64,000 nucleotides of DNA from JAJZVS01 sp963708095. GTDB taxonomy: Bacteria > Pseudomonadota > Alphaproteobacteria > Acetobacterales > Acetobacteraceae. A program made the position numbers and the translations under genes. The notes under the pieces were generated by a model. It worked only from the letters and a program-made list of their open reading frames with translations, ran no database searches and was not told the origin of the DNA. This document shows positions 16,247 to 24,760 of the stretch, one piece after another. The stretch is from positions 2,542,001 through 2,606,000 of the forward strand of contig OY970182.1 of the NCBI GenBank assembly GCA_963708095.1, written 5' to 3'. Positions within the stretch are counted from its first letter, which is position 1, and each line of letters starts with the position of its first letter.

Positions 16247-17943
16247 GCGGCGTTTCCCGTAACGAGACGATCAAGGCCGACAGCCGGCTGCTGCGCGGCA
16301 CCATCGCCGAGGGCCTGGCCGACGGCATCACCGGCGCGATCGCCGAGGACGATACCCAGCTGACCAAGTTCCACGGCATCTACCAGCAGGACGACCGCGA
16401 CCTGCGCCCGGAACGGGCGAAGAAGCGGATGGAGAAGGCGTTCAGCTTCATGGCGCGGGTGCGCATCCCGGGCGGCATGCTGACGGGACCGCAATGGCTG
16501 GCGCTCGATACGCTGGCGCGGGAACGCACGAGCGGCACCCTACGCCTGACCACGCGGCAGACGATCCAGTTGCACGGCATCATCAAGAGCAACCTGCGCC
16601 CGGCGATCCAGGCCATCAACGCGACGATGCTGGACACCATCGCCGCCTGCGGCGACGTCAACCGCAACGTGATCTGCACACCGAACCCGTATCGCGCCGT
16701 GCATGCCCAGGCGGCGGAGACGGCGCGCGCGATCAGCACCCACCTGCTGCCGAAATCGCGCGCCTGGCACGAGATTTTCATCGACGGCGCGCAGGTCGCG
16801 GGCGGCGAGGAGGAGGACGAGCCGATTCTCGGGCGTACCTACCTGCCGCGCAAGTTCAAGATCGCCATCGCCATCCCGCCGCTGAACGACGTCGACGTCT
16901 TCGCCCACGACCTCGGGCTGATCGCGATCGCGCAGGACGGGCGGATCGCCGGCTACAACGTAGTGATCGGCGGCGGCATGGGCATGACCCATGGCGAGCC
17001 CGATACCTTCCCGCGCACCGGCGATCTGATCGGCTTCTGCACGCCGGATCAGGTGCTGGCTGTCGCGGAGCAGGTCGTAACGGTGCAGCGCGACTGGGGC
17101 GACCGCGCCGACCGCAAGCACGCGCGGCTGAAATACACGATCGAGCGGCACGGGCTTCCTGCATTCCACGCCGAGCTGGAACGCCGCCTGGGCTTCGCCC
17201 TGGCGCCCGCGCGGCACTATGCGTTCGACCGCTCGGGCGATCCGTCGGGCTGGCAGCAGGGCGACGACGGGCACTGGCACTTCTGCCTGTTCGTCGAGAA
17301 CGGGCGGGTGGTCGACCGGCCCGGCCGGGCGCTGCTGTCCGGCCTGCGCGCGGTGGCTTCGGCGCACGACGGCCGCTTCATCCTGACGCCGAACCAGAAC
17401 CTTATTATCGCCGACGTCGCGCCGGAGCGGAAGGAGGCGATCGCCGCGCTGCTCGCCGCACATGGGCTGGACGGGGCGGTCTCGGCGCTGCGGCGCAACG
17501 CGATGGCCTGCGTCGCCTTGCCGACCTGCGGGCTGGCGCTGGCAGAGAGCGAGCGCTTCCTCCCTGACCTGATCGGCAGCCTGGAGCAGGCGGCGGCCGC
17601 GGCGGGCCTCACCGATGACGAGATCATCATCCGCATGACCGGCTGCCCGAACGGCTGCGCGCGGCCCTACCTGGCGGAAATCGGCCTCGTGGGCGTCCGA
17701 CCCGGCATCTACAATCTGTATCTCGGCGGCGCGTTCGACGGCTCGCGGCTCTCGAAACTGTATCGGCGCGAGATCGGCGAGGATGCCATCATGGCGGCGC
17801 TGCGCCCGCTGTTCGCCGCCTACGCAAGCGGGCGCGTGCCGGGTGAGCATTTCGCCGATTTCGTCATCCGCACCGGGGTGGTGCGGGCAACCACGGCCGG
17901 CAACCGCTTCCACGCGGACCTTGCCCCCGACCTCGCCGCCTGA
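16243..17943 (+). CDS. cysI: Sulfite reductase hemoprotein beta component
   Basis: A 566-residue siroheme and 4Fe-4S protein that reduces sulfite to sulfide with six electrons. Family features in order are DDTQLTKFHGIYQQDDRD, RVRIPGGMLTGPQWLALD, LRLTTRQTIQLHGI, CGDVNRNVICTPNP, PRKFKIAI and DVDVFAHDLGLI. The cluster ligands are in CVALPTCGLALAESER and TGCPNGCARPYLAEIGLVG. Length is normal for CysI. ATG 16243 overlaps the cysH stop by four bases (ATGA). An overlooked 41-residue ORF follows after 15 bases, before cysK. Confidence 0.96.
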   Translation: MSGVSRNETIKADSRLLRGTIAEGLADGITGAIAEDDTQLTKFHGIYQQDDRDLRPERAKKRMEKAFSFMARVRIPGGMLTGPQWLALDTLARERTSGTLRLTTRQTIQLHGIIKSNLRPAIQAINATMLDTIAACGDVNRNVICTPNPYRAVHAQAAETARAISTHLLPKSRAWHEIFIDGAQVAGGEEEDEPILGRTYLPRKFKIAIAIPPLNDVDVFAHDLGLIAIAQDGRIAGYNVVIGGGMGMTHGEPDTFPRTGDLIGFCTPDQVLAVAEQVVTVQRDWGDRADRKHARLKYTIERHGLPAFHAELERRLGFALAPARHYAFDRSGDPSGWQQGDDGHWHFCLFVENGRVVDRPGRALLSGLRAVASAHDGRFILTPNQNLIIADVAPERKEAIAALLAAHGLDGAVSALRRNAMACVALPTCGLALAESERFLPDLIGSLEQAAAAAGLTDDEIIIRMTGCPNGCARPYLAEIGLVGVRPGIYNLYLGGAFDGSRLSKLYRREIGEDAIMAALRPLFAAYASGRVPGEHFADFVIRTGVVRATTAGNRFHADLAPDLAA

Positions 17944-17958
17944 GCGGAGGGCCCCTTG

Positions 17959-18084
17959 ATGAGCGTCGGGCTTGCGGTGATCTACAGCCTGTTGCATCTG
18001 GGCTGGCAGCACGTGAAATCGGTCCGTCCGCGACGGACCGCACGGCAAAATCCGGCCCCGGCCGGCATGGGAGGCATGGCATGA
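17959..18084 (+). CDS. Putative small protein between cysI and cysK
   Basis: A 41-codon ORF (ATG 17959, stop TGA 18082-18084) that fills the cysI-cysK gap. A GGAGG ribosome-binding sequence lies eight bases upstream. Its stop codon overlaps the cysK start codon (ATGA), the same coupling used at other junctions of the operon. The product begins MSVGLAVIYSLLHLGWQHVK: a short hydrophobic or amphipathic helix, then a basic stretch (RPRRTAR) and a Gly/Met-rich tail. It has no recognised family; it might be a membrane-associated micropeptide or merely a coupling leader for cysK. Expression is inferred only. Confidence 0.5.
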   Translation: MSVGLAVIYSLLHLGWQHVKSVRPRRTARQNPAPAGMGGMA

Positions 18085-19055
18085 GCGAACGGAAACCCCT
18101 GGTGCTCGATCGTCCGCACCGCGGACGCATCTACGACAGCATCGCCGAGACCATCGGCAACACGCCGCTGGTCCGTATCCCGCGCATCTCGGCCGAAGAA
18201 GGCATCACCGCGGACATCTGCCTCAAGCTCGAGTTCTTCAACCCGATCGCGAGCGTGAAGGACCGTATCGGCGTCAACATGATCCTGGCGCTGGAGGCGG
18301 AGGGCAGACTGAAGCCGGGCGGGACGATCGTCGAAGCCACCTCCGGCAACACCGGCATCGGGCTCGCCTTCATGGCCGCCGCGCGCGGCTACCGGCTGAT
18401 CCTGACCATGCCGGAATCGGTCTCAATCGAGCGGCGCAAGATGCTGCGCTACCTCGGCGCCGAGGTCGACCTCACCCCGCGCGAGAAGGGCATGAACGGT
18501 GCGATCGCACGCGCCGAGGAACTGCTGGCGTCCACGCCGGGCGCGGTGCTGGCGGGGCAGTTCGTCAACAAGGCCAACCCGGAGATCCATCGGCGCACGA
18601 CGGCGGAAGAAATCTGGTACGACACCGCGGGCGAGGTCGACGCGATCGTCTCCGGGGTCGGCACCGGCGGCACCCTGACCGGCTGCGCGCAGGCACTGAA
18701 GCCGCGCCGGCCCGGCCTGCGCATGATCGCCGTGGAACCGGAAGCGAGCCCCGTGCTGTCGGGCGGCAAGCCGGGACCGCATCCGCTGCAGGGGATCGGC
18801 GCCGGTTTCGTGCCGGAGGTGCTGGAGACCGGGCTGATCGACGAGATCATAAAAGTCGGCAACGACGAAAGCTTCGCCGCGGCGAAGCGCCTGGCGCACA
18901 CGGAGGGGATCCCGTGCGGGATTTCGTCCGGCACCGCCCTGGTGGCGGCGTTGCTGGTGGCGAAGCGGCCGGAGATGGCAGGCAAGCGGATCGTGACCAT
19001 CATCCCCTCGTTCGCCGAACGTTACATCACCACGCCGCTGTTCGAAGGGCTGTAG
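18081..19055 (+). CDS. cysK: Cysteine synthase A (O-acetylserine sulfhydrylase)
   Basis: A 324-residue PLP enzyme that makes cysteine from O-acetylserine and the sulfide supplied by CysIJ. The PLP lysine is in LEFFNPIASVKDRIG, the substrate loop is EATSGNTGIGLAFMAAARGY, the phosphate-binding loop VSGVGTGGTLTG, and the C-terminal SSGTALVAALL follows. Length is typical. It ends the sulfate assimilation operon; a compact hairpin follows at 19072 before the convergent MBL gene. Confidence 0.95.
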   Translation: MSERKPLVLDRPHRGRIYDSIAETIGNTPLVRIPRISAEEGITADICLKLEFFNPIASVKDRIGVNMILALEAEGRLKPGGTIVEATSGNTGIGLAFMAAARGYRLILTMPESVSIERRKMLRYLGAEVDLTPREKGMNGAIARAEELLASTPGAVLAGQFVNKANPEIHRRTTAEEIWYDTAGEVDAIVSGVGTGGTLTGCAQALKPRRPGLRMIAVEPEASPVLSGGKPGPHPLQGIGAGFVPEVLETGLIDEIIKVGNDESFAAAKRLAHTEGIPCGISSGTALVAALLVAKRPEMAGKRIVTIIPSFAERYITTPLFEGL

Positions 19056-19071
19056 GCGCCGGGGCGCGCTT

Positions 19072-19090
19072 CAGGGGGCTGCGCCCCCTG
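19072..19090. terminator. G/C hairpin between convergent cysK and MBL hydrolase genes
   Basis: Eight-base arms CAGGGGGC (19072-19079) and GCCCCCTG (19083-19090) around a three-base loop. It is placed between two convergent genes, so it may serve both. No T-run follows, so strength is uncertain. Confidence 0.5.
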
Positions 19091-19101
19091 GCCGCCTCCG
19101 A

Positions 19102-19983
19102 TCAGAACGCCTGGTCCCACGGCTCCTGGAGCAGCGCGTAACCGGGGCCGCGGCGGACGATATGGGCGAAGCCGGGGAAGTGCACATGCATCCCCGCAAT
19201 CAGCAGCCGGTCCGAGGCCGCCATATCCAGCGCGCGGCGGCGGGTGGCGATGGCGGCGTGCTGGTCGGTGTCGAACTCGATCGCCACCTCCGGGTGCTCC
19301 ACCTGGATATCCGGCACGTGCACGATGTCGCCCCAGATCAGCAGTTGCTCGCCGCCTGAGGCGATCAGATAGCCGGTGTGGCCGGGGGTATGGCCGTGCA
19401 GCGGCACGGTGGTGACGCCGGGGAAGACTTCCTGCTCGCCGGTGAAGGTCCGCATGCGGTCGGTGTACGGCGCCACCTGCTCGCGCGCGCATTGGAAATA
19501 GAGCTTGCGGGCGCGCTCGCTTGCCCGTTCCATAGCCGCATCGTCGTGCCAGTGCTTCGGTTCGTTGGCGTGCACGACCAGCTCCGCATTCGGGAATCGG
19601 CGGGCGCCAGTGGCGGGATCGGAGAGGCCGGCCGAGTGGTCGGGATGCATATGCGTCAGCAGCACCGCCTCGATGTCCTGCGGATCGATGCCGGCGGCGG
19701 CCAGGTTCCGCGGCAGTTGGCCGGCGGTGGGTTGCAGGTAGGTGCCTGATCCGGTCTCGATCAGTGCCAGCCTGCCGGCGGAGTAGATGGCGAAGCAGTT
19801 CACCGCGGTGCGCCTGCCGGGGCGGAAGGCGGCGGTCAACTGCCGCTCGGCCTCCGCCGGTTCGATGTTGCGCAGCACGTCGACGCCGCCGTCGAGGTAG
19901 CCGTCGCTGAGCGCGGTCACCACGATCTCGCCGATGCGGCGGTGGTAGACGCCGGGAATCTGATGGGTGGGGACCTGGAGCAT
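19102..19983 (-). CDS. MBL-fold metallo-hydrolase
   Basis: A 293-residue metallo-beta-lactamase-fold hydrolase. The metal motif is LLTHMHPDHSAGL (HxHxDH), with PLHGHTPGHTGYL and IWGDIVH supplying further ligands. The N-terminus YHRRIGEIVVTALSDGYLDGG is typical of the AttM/lactonase-like and related quorum-quenching or thioesterase-like branch, but the substrate is not evident. ATG 19983 was chosen because GGAGG lies just upstream; the open frame extends to 20022. It is convergent with cysK and is followed on the same strand, upstream, by the tonB gene. Confidence 0.85.
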   Translation of the reverse strand: MLQVPTHQIPGVYHRRIGEIVVTALSDGYLDGGVDVLRNIEPAEAERQLTAAFRPGRRTAVNCFAIYSAGRLALIETGSGTYLQPTAGQLPRNLAAAGIDPQDIEAVLLTHMHPDHSAGLSDPATGARRFPNAELVVHANEPKHWHDDAAMERASERARKLYFQCAREQVAPYTDRMRTFTGEQEVFPGVTTVPLHGHTPGHTGYLIASGGEQLLIWGDIVHVPDIQVEHPEVAIEFDTDQHAAIATRRRALDMAASDRLLIAGMHVHFPGFAHIVRRGPGYALLQEPWDQAF

Positions 19984-20049
19984 GCGTGACCTCCGCCTTT
20001 TGCGCAGATGACGGGATAGCACCCGGCCCCTGCGGGCAGAAGCTGGGGG

Positions 20050-20841
20050 TCAGTCCCTCATCCGCACCGTGAGGTCGAACGTCACCGGCCCGCGCGGCAT
20101 GTCGCCCTGGAACGGCGGCAACGGCGTGGCCCGCACGGCGGCCAGCGCGGCCCGGTCGATCGGGTCGACGCCGGAAGAGCGCGCGACCGAGACACCAAGA
20201 AGAGTGCCGTCGGGCGCCACCCGGATCGCGACCACCGTAGTGCCGGAGAGGCGCATCATCTGCACCTGGTCCGGGACCACCAGCCTTGCCTGCACCCGGG
20301 CGTTGAGCAGTGCCGCGTAGCGCATGACCGCGCTGACCGTTTCGGCCGGCGAGGGGGCGGGCGGCGCGGTACGGACCGGCGGCGGGGCCGGTGGCTGCGG
20401 GCGGAGCACGTGCGGCTGCGGCTTTTGCGGCCGAGGCCGCGGCCGGGGCGGCGGCGGCGGGGCCTTGGGAGGCGCCGGCGGGGGCGGCGGCAGCGCGGGC
20501 GCGGGCTTGGGCGGCGGCGGCTTCGGTACCGGCTTCGGCGGCGGGGGCTTCGGCTTCGGGGGAGGCGGCGGGGGCTTGGGTTTCGGCGGCGGCGGCTTGG
20601 GTGCCGGCGGCTTGGGCTTGGGTTTCGGTGCCAGCATCGCAATGCGTACCCGCTGCGGATGCGGCGCACGCACCACGCCGGCACTGGGGGCGAAAACGAT
20701 AACGGCGGCGGCCAACAGCACCTCGATCACCGCCGCGGCGAGCAGCGGGCGAAGCAGCGAGGACTGCCTGCCGGCGAGCAGCGCCTGAGCGCGGGACGGC
20801 GGCGCGCCTTCGGGCGCGCGGGGACGCGTGCGGCGGGACAC
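20050..20841 (-). CDS. tonB: TonB-family energy transducer, proline-rich
   Basis: A 263-residue TonB protein. A basic cytoplasmic N-terminus leads to one transmembrane helix (about residues 31-51). A very long periplasmic linker (about 70-160) consists almost wholly of Pro-Lys and Pro-Pro runs (PKPKPKPPAPKPPPP type), and a C-terminal TonB domain (about 175-263) shows NARVQARLVVPDQVQMMR, then VAIRVAPDGTLLGVSVARSSG and AALAAVRATPLPPF. It couples the proton motive force, collected by the adjacent ExbB and ExbD, to the TonB-dependent receptor encoded upstream in the same orientation. It is last in this four-gene set, five bases after exbD. Confidence 0.92.
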   Translation of the reverse strand: MSRRTRPRAPEGAPPSRAQALLAGRQSSLLRPLLAAAVIEVLLAAAVIVFAPSAGVVRAPHPQRVRIAMLAPKPKPKPPAPKPPPPKPKPPPPPPKPKPPPPKPVPKPPPPKPAPALPPPPPAPPKAPPPPPRPRPRPQKPQPHVLRPQPPAPPPVRTAPPAPSPAETVSAVMRYAALLNARVQARLVVPDQVQMMRLSGTTVVAIRVAPDGTLLGVSVARSSGVDPIDRAALAAVRATPLPPFQGDMPRGPVTFDLTVRMRD

Positions 20842-20846
20842 GGGCG

Positions 20847-21344
20847 TCAGGATTTCGGCGCGGCCGGGGCGGCGGCGGGTGCAGCTGCAGGTGCTGGCGC
20901 GGGCGCTGGTACGGGTCCGGCGGCGGAAGACGCGGCGGCGGCAGCCGGCGCCGACTGGGCGGCCACGCCGATGTCGCTCACGCCCGCGGCGCGCGCCGCA
21001 TCCATCACGGTCACGAAATGCTGGAATGCGACATGGCGGTCGGCGGCGATCGTCACTTCGGTCTTGGCCGGATCGCCGTCGGCTGCGAACAGCGCGGTGA
21101 GCGCGGCCGGCGTCAAGGTGGCGTCCTTCACGTGAATGGTGCCGTCGGCCAGCAGGTTCACCGTGATCTTCGGGTGCGGCAGGTGGTGCGCCTGGTCCGA
21201 TCGCGGGAGCTGCAGGCTGACCCCCGCATCGGGGATCATCTGCAAAGTGACGATGATGAAGAACACCAGCAGGAACAGCATCACGTCGATCATCGGGATG
21301 ATCTCGACCCGGCCCTTGCGGTATTCGAAGTAGCGCAACCGCAT
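20847..21344 (-). CDS. exbD: Biopolymer transport protein ExbD
   Basis: A 165-residue single-span protein. The N-terminus RYFEYRKGRVEIIPMIDVML carries the conserved membrane aspartate that conducts protons. It is followed by one hydrophobic helix and a periplasmic ExbD/TolR domain (ITVNLLADGTIHVKDATL, then VTIAADRHVAFQHFVTVMDAARAAGV). The last roughly 30 residues are an Ala/Pro-rich tail. It works with ExbB and TonB; it lies four bases downstream of exbB and just upstream of tonB, so the three are surely one transcript. Confidence 0.93.
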   Translation of the reverse strand: MRLRYFEYRKGRVEIIPMIDVMLFLLVFFIIVTLQMIPDAGVSLQLPRSDQAHHLPHPKITVNLLADGTIHVKDATLTPAALTALFAADGDPAKTEVTIAADRHVAFQHFVTVMDAARAAGVSDIGVAAQSAPAAAAASSAAGPVPAPAPAPAAAPAAAPAAPKS

Positions 21345-21348
21345 CGGC

Positions 21349-22017
21349 CTATGCTCCGGCGGCGACGGCGCGCCGCGCCATCCGCTCGGCAGCGGCGGGC
21401 GGCGCCGGCGCGGCCGTGCGGTTCATCACCATCATCTTCACGGTATCGAGCTGCAACAGCACGAGCCGCACACGGTTCTGCAACGTATTGAATGCGGCCA
21501 GGCCCAGCATGGCGATGAAGATGCCCGACGCGGTCGCCACCAGCGCGTCCGCCACCCCCGCGGTGACCGCCGTGGGCGCGTGACCGGGCGCGGCGAGCAC
21601 CGAGAAGGCATGGAACATGCCGACGATGGTGCCGAACAGGCCGAGCAGCGGCGCCAGGGTCACGATCGTGTCGAGAATCCACAGTCCGCGGTCGATGCGC
21701 GGGGCGAGCAGCATGATCGCCTCCTCGAGCCGCCCCGACAGTTCCTCCCGCTCGGCGCCACGGTGATCGAGCGCTGTGGCGAGCAGCACCGCCTCCGGCA
21801 GAGCCCCGGCCCCGCGGGCCAGCGCGTCCAGTTCCGCGGCATCGAGCCGCTCATGGCCGCCGACCAGGCGCACCACCCGCTCCCCTTGCAGGATGGTGCG
21901 ACGCAGGTACCAGAAGCGGTCGATCGTCACTGCGAGCGCGACCAGCAGCAGCAGCGCGAGCGCGTAGAGCACGCCGTCGGAATAGGCGGCGAGATGCAGG
22001 ACATATGCGAGGGTCAA
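21349..22017 (-). CDS. exbB: MotA/TolQ/ExbB proton channel family protein ExbB
   Basis: A 222-residue membrane protein with three hydrophobic segments. The ExbB signature is the long helix pair RGLWILDTIVTLAPLLGLFGTIVGMFHAFSVL and VADALVATASGIFIAMLGLAAFNTL. It forms the pentameric channel around ExbD. Compared with E. coli ExbB it has a short N-terminus. It lies 78 bases downstream of the TonB-dependent receptor on the same strand. Confidence 0.93.
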   Translation of the reverse strand: MTLAYVLHLAAYSDGVLYALALLLLVALAVTIDRFWYLRRTILQGERVVRLVGGHERLDAAELDALARGAGALPEAVLLATALDHRGAEREELSGRLEEAIMLLAPRIDRGLWILDTIVTLAPLLGLFGTIVGMFHAFSVLAAPGHAPTAVTAGVADALVATASGIFIAMLGLAAFNTLQNRVRLVLLQLDTVKMMVMNRTAAPAPPAAAERMARRAVAAGA

Positions 22018-22095
22018 GACGGCGTCTCCACGGAAGCAATATCCCGCGGCGCCTACACGACGCCGCGGGAGGTGTGTGTGAAGGATTGGTTACGG

Positions 22096-24477
22096 TCAGA
22101 ATTGCACGCCCACCGTGCCATAGATCGTGAACGGCGCCCCCGGATAGGCGAGCAGGTAGCCCCCCGTGGGAGTGCCGAAATACGAACCGGACGAAATGTA
22201 CTCGTAGGCGTTGTATTGCCGGTTCAGCACATTGAGCGCGGTAAGCTTCAGGTCCAGCCAGCGCGTGCCGATCCCGTCCGGCAGATGCAGCGGCACCGTC
22301 GCCTTCACCGCGAGGTTCAGCGTGCCGTAGGCCGGCATGGTCTGGTTGCTCGGCGCGACGGTCACGTTGTCGAAAATGTGCTGGGAGCCGACGAACTGCA
22401 CCCAGCCCCGAGGTTCGATCAAGATCCCGTGTACGAAGGTGTTGTAGTAGGCGCCGACGTTGGCGGTGGCAGCGGGCACGTAGGACACCGGGGATCCGTT
22501 GTAGGTGACCCCGCCGGTGATGTAGCTCGTGTATTTCGCCGCCTGGATGGAGCCGTTGGCGAAGACGTGGAGCTGATAGACCGGGTTGTCGTCAAGGAAC
22601 ATGTTCACCCCGTTATAGACCGAGGTGCCGTTGGCCGCGATGGTATCGCCGTTGGCAAGCGTCGTGTCGATCTCCTGCTTCGCATAGCGCAGGTGGAAAT
22701 ATGCGGCGCCGAACAGGAAATTGTTCAGCACACCCATGTGACGCACATGCACCTTGAAGCCAAGTTGATAGTACTGTGCCAGCGCCAGGTGATAGCTGTT
22801 CGGATCGACGCTGGTGAATAGCCCACCGCCGCCGCCCATCTGCGGCGCCCGTGTGGTTTCCAGGTAGCCGCCGTACAGGCTGAGCCAGGGCAGCGGGTTC
22901 AGGGTGGCGTCGATCGAGGGTTCGACCGCGTTGCGACTCTGGTGGTTGTCGCAGGACGCGCCCTGGTCCTTCGTGTTGCCGGGCGTGGAGGCGCCGGTCA
23001 CCGGGCAATGGCTGCTGAGCACCACGCCCGGCGCGAAGGAGAAGTCCTGCGTCGAGGAATTGGAGTAGGCCGTCTGGTAGCCGACGAAGCGAATGCCCGG
23101 GGTGATGTGCAGCATCGGAATCGGATGGATGTCGTCCTGCAGGAACAGCGCCGTATCATCCTGGGCAAAGTAGGACGACCGGATGGTGCCACCGATGTTC
23201 ACCACCCCCTTGTCGCCGCCGTCAGCCGGATTATAGAAATTGTTTCGGCTGTTATACAGGGCGTGGATGTAGTAGGCGCCGACGTCCACGGTATTGAATG
23301 GCAGCTCCTCGGACAGCCATATCTTGTCGCCGATCGTATTGGTGTGCGGGCTGTTGAACTCGTACTGCTGCGGCCCCGCGGCATACACGTCGGTCAGGCG
23401 CGAATGCATCCGCGAGATGTGCATGTACCAGGTCAGGTTATGCAAGGTCGTGGTGTCGTCCAGGCGTATGTTCTCCCGCCCGTACAGCAGCCACATCTTG
23501 TTGTAGTCTTTCTTGTCGTAGCTCGAGAACGGCAGGGTGCTGTAGTAGCCCGTGGTCTGCTGGCTGTACGGCTGCGCGCCGGGCTGCCCGTTCACCGTGA
23601 TCGCCGGGTTGGCGGTGGTCGGGATCACCTGCGACCGGTAGCCGCCGCTGCTCGCCGCGTAGCCGCCGAATTCGAAGCTGCCGGTCTGGAAGGTTTTCAC
23701 CGTCTTCAGGTAGATCGCATAGTCCTCGGACGGATTGGTGAACCCGTCGGTGCCCGTGCGGAAGCTGTTGCCGTTGCCCGCGCCGCCGGCCAGCACCGTG
23801 GACCAGCCGTGATAGTCGCCGGTGCGCAGATTGAAGTCGATGTTCTTCTGATCGTAGCTGCCGTAGGTCAGCTCAACCCCGCCGCCCGGCTTGGCGGTCG
23901 GCTGCAGCGGGGTGAATTCCACCGAACCGCCGATGTTGGAATACCACCGATCGACCGGATCGCCCGGACCATAGGTCACGTTGGTGTTCTGGATCATACC
24001 GGCCTGCGGCAGGGTCGGTGACTGCCACAAGTTCGTGGCCGGATCGACGATCGGCACCCCGTCGAACGTGATCCCGAGCGCGCCGGCGGTCGTCTGCCCG
24101 CCGTAGCCGCCCCAGCCCTGGTTCACGCCGTTCAGGTTGATCGTGTATTTCGTTGCGCCGCTGTTGCCGTAGCCCACCACGTTGGCCCCCGGCGTGTAGG
24201 ACAATATCTGCGCCGAACCGGCCACCGGCCCCGCCGCGTCCATCTGCGCGCGATCCAGCACGCGTACCGTCTGGTTCGAGTTGAAGACCTTCTGCTGCGT
24301 CGGCTGCGGCGTTGCCCCGGCGACCGGGGCAGCGGTACCAACCCCGGTGGCGCTCACCTCGCCCGCATTGACGGCCTGCTGTGCTGCCGCCCACTGGCCC
24401 GGCACGACCAATCCGAGCACAAGCCCGACCGCGGCGCCCGCGAGCAGGCGCCGTTTCCGGCAGGTCAGTCCTTGCAT
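22096..24477 (-). CDS. TonB-dependent outer-membrane receptor
   Basis: A 793-residue receptor. A signal peptide spans about residues 1-32 (KRRLLAGAAVGLVLGLVVPGQWAAAQQ). The plug domain covers about 60-190 (VRVLDRAQMDAAGPVAGSAQIL, then INLNGVNQGWGGYGG and ITFDGVPIVDPATNLWQSP). A 22-strand-type barrel follows, ending with the aromatic FTIYGTVGVQF required for BAM insertion. It imports a ligand not identifiable here (siderophore, vitamin or other) using ExbB-ExbD-TonB encoded directly downstream. No Fur box or cobalamin riboswitch was recognised upstream. The dedicated energising genes suggest a specialised uptake locus. Confidence 0.92.
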   Translation of the reverse strand: MQGLTCRKRRLLAGAAVGLVLGLVVPGQWAAAQQAVNAGEVSATGVGTAAPVAGATPQPTQQKVFNSNQTVRVLDRAQMDAAGPVAGSAQILSYTPGANVVGYGNSGATKYTINLNGVNQGWGGYGGQTTAGALGITFDGVPIVDPATNLWQSPTLPQAGMIQNTNVTYGPGDPVDRWYSNIGGSVEFTPLQPTAKPGGGVELTYGSYDQKNIDFNLRTGDYHGWSTVLAGGAGNGNSFRTGTDGFTNPSEDYAIYLKTVKTFQTGSFEFGGYAASSGGYRSQVIPTTANPAITVNGQPGAQPYSQQTTGYYSTLPFSSYDKKDYNKMWLLYGRENIRLDDTTTLHNLTWYMHISRMHSRLTDVYAAGPQQYEFNSPHTNTIGDKIWLSEELPFNTVDVGAYYIHALYNSRNNFYNPADGGDKGVVNIGGTIRSSYFAQDDTALFLQDDIHPIPMLHITPGIRFVGYQTAYSNSSTQDFSFAPGVVLSSHCPVTGASTPGNTKDQGASCDNHQSRNAVEPSIDATLNPLPWLSLYGGYLETTRAPQMGGGGGLFTSVDPNSYHLALAQYYQLGFKVHVRHMGVLNNFLFGAAYFHLRYAKQEIDTTLANGDTIAANGTSVYNGVNMFLDDNPVYQLHVFANGSIQAAKYTSYITGGVTYNGSPVSYVPAATANVGAYYNTFVHGILIEPRGWVQFVGSQHIFDNVTVAPSNQTMPAYGTLNLAVKATVPLHLPDGIGTRWLDLKLTALNVLNRQYNAYEYISSGSYFGTPTGGYLLAYPGAPFTIYGTVGVQF

Positions 24478-24760
24478 TTACGTCTCCGCTTGCGTTGTGG
24501 GCTGCGTTGGCGGCGCGCTTTATCGCGCACCACACAGTGCGGTCCATCAAGCAGGACTTGCGGTATGATAAACCCACGCGGACACACGCTGTTACAGACT
24601 GGAGAGTTCCGCAATACGAAGGTTTGGCGACGTTGCTGTTACATTCACCGCACGCCGCGGCGAGCGCCGCCCCGCCGCGCTGCTGACACGTGGGCGCATC
24701 GGGGTTGCGCCCGGCGCGGGTTTCCTCCCAGGATAACGCAAGCGAGAGCGGGAGGAGGCC

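Noticed and set aside
24478..24760. A cobalamin riboswitch upstream of the TonB-dependent receptor
   Set aside because: The conserved B12-box was not found; receptor ligand is left open.
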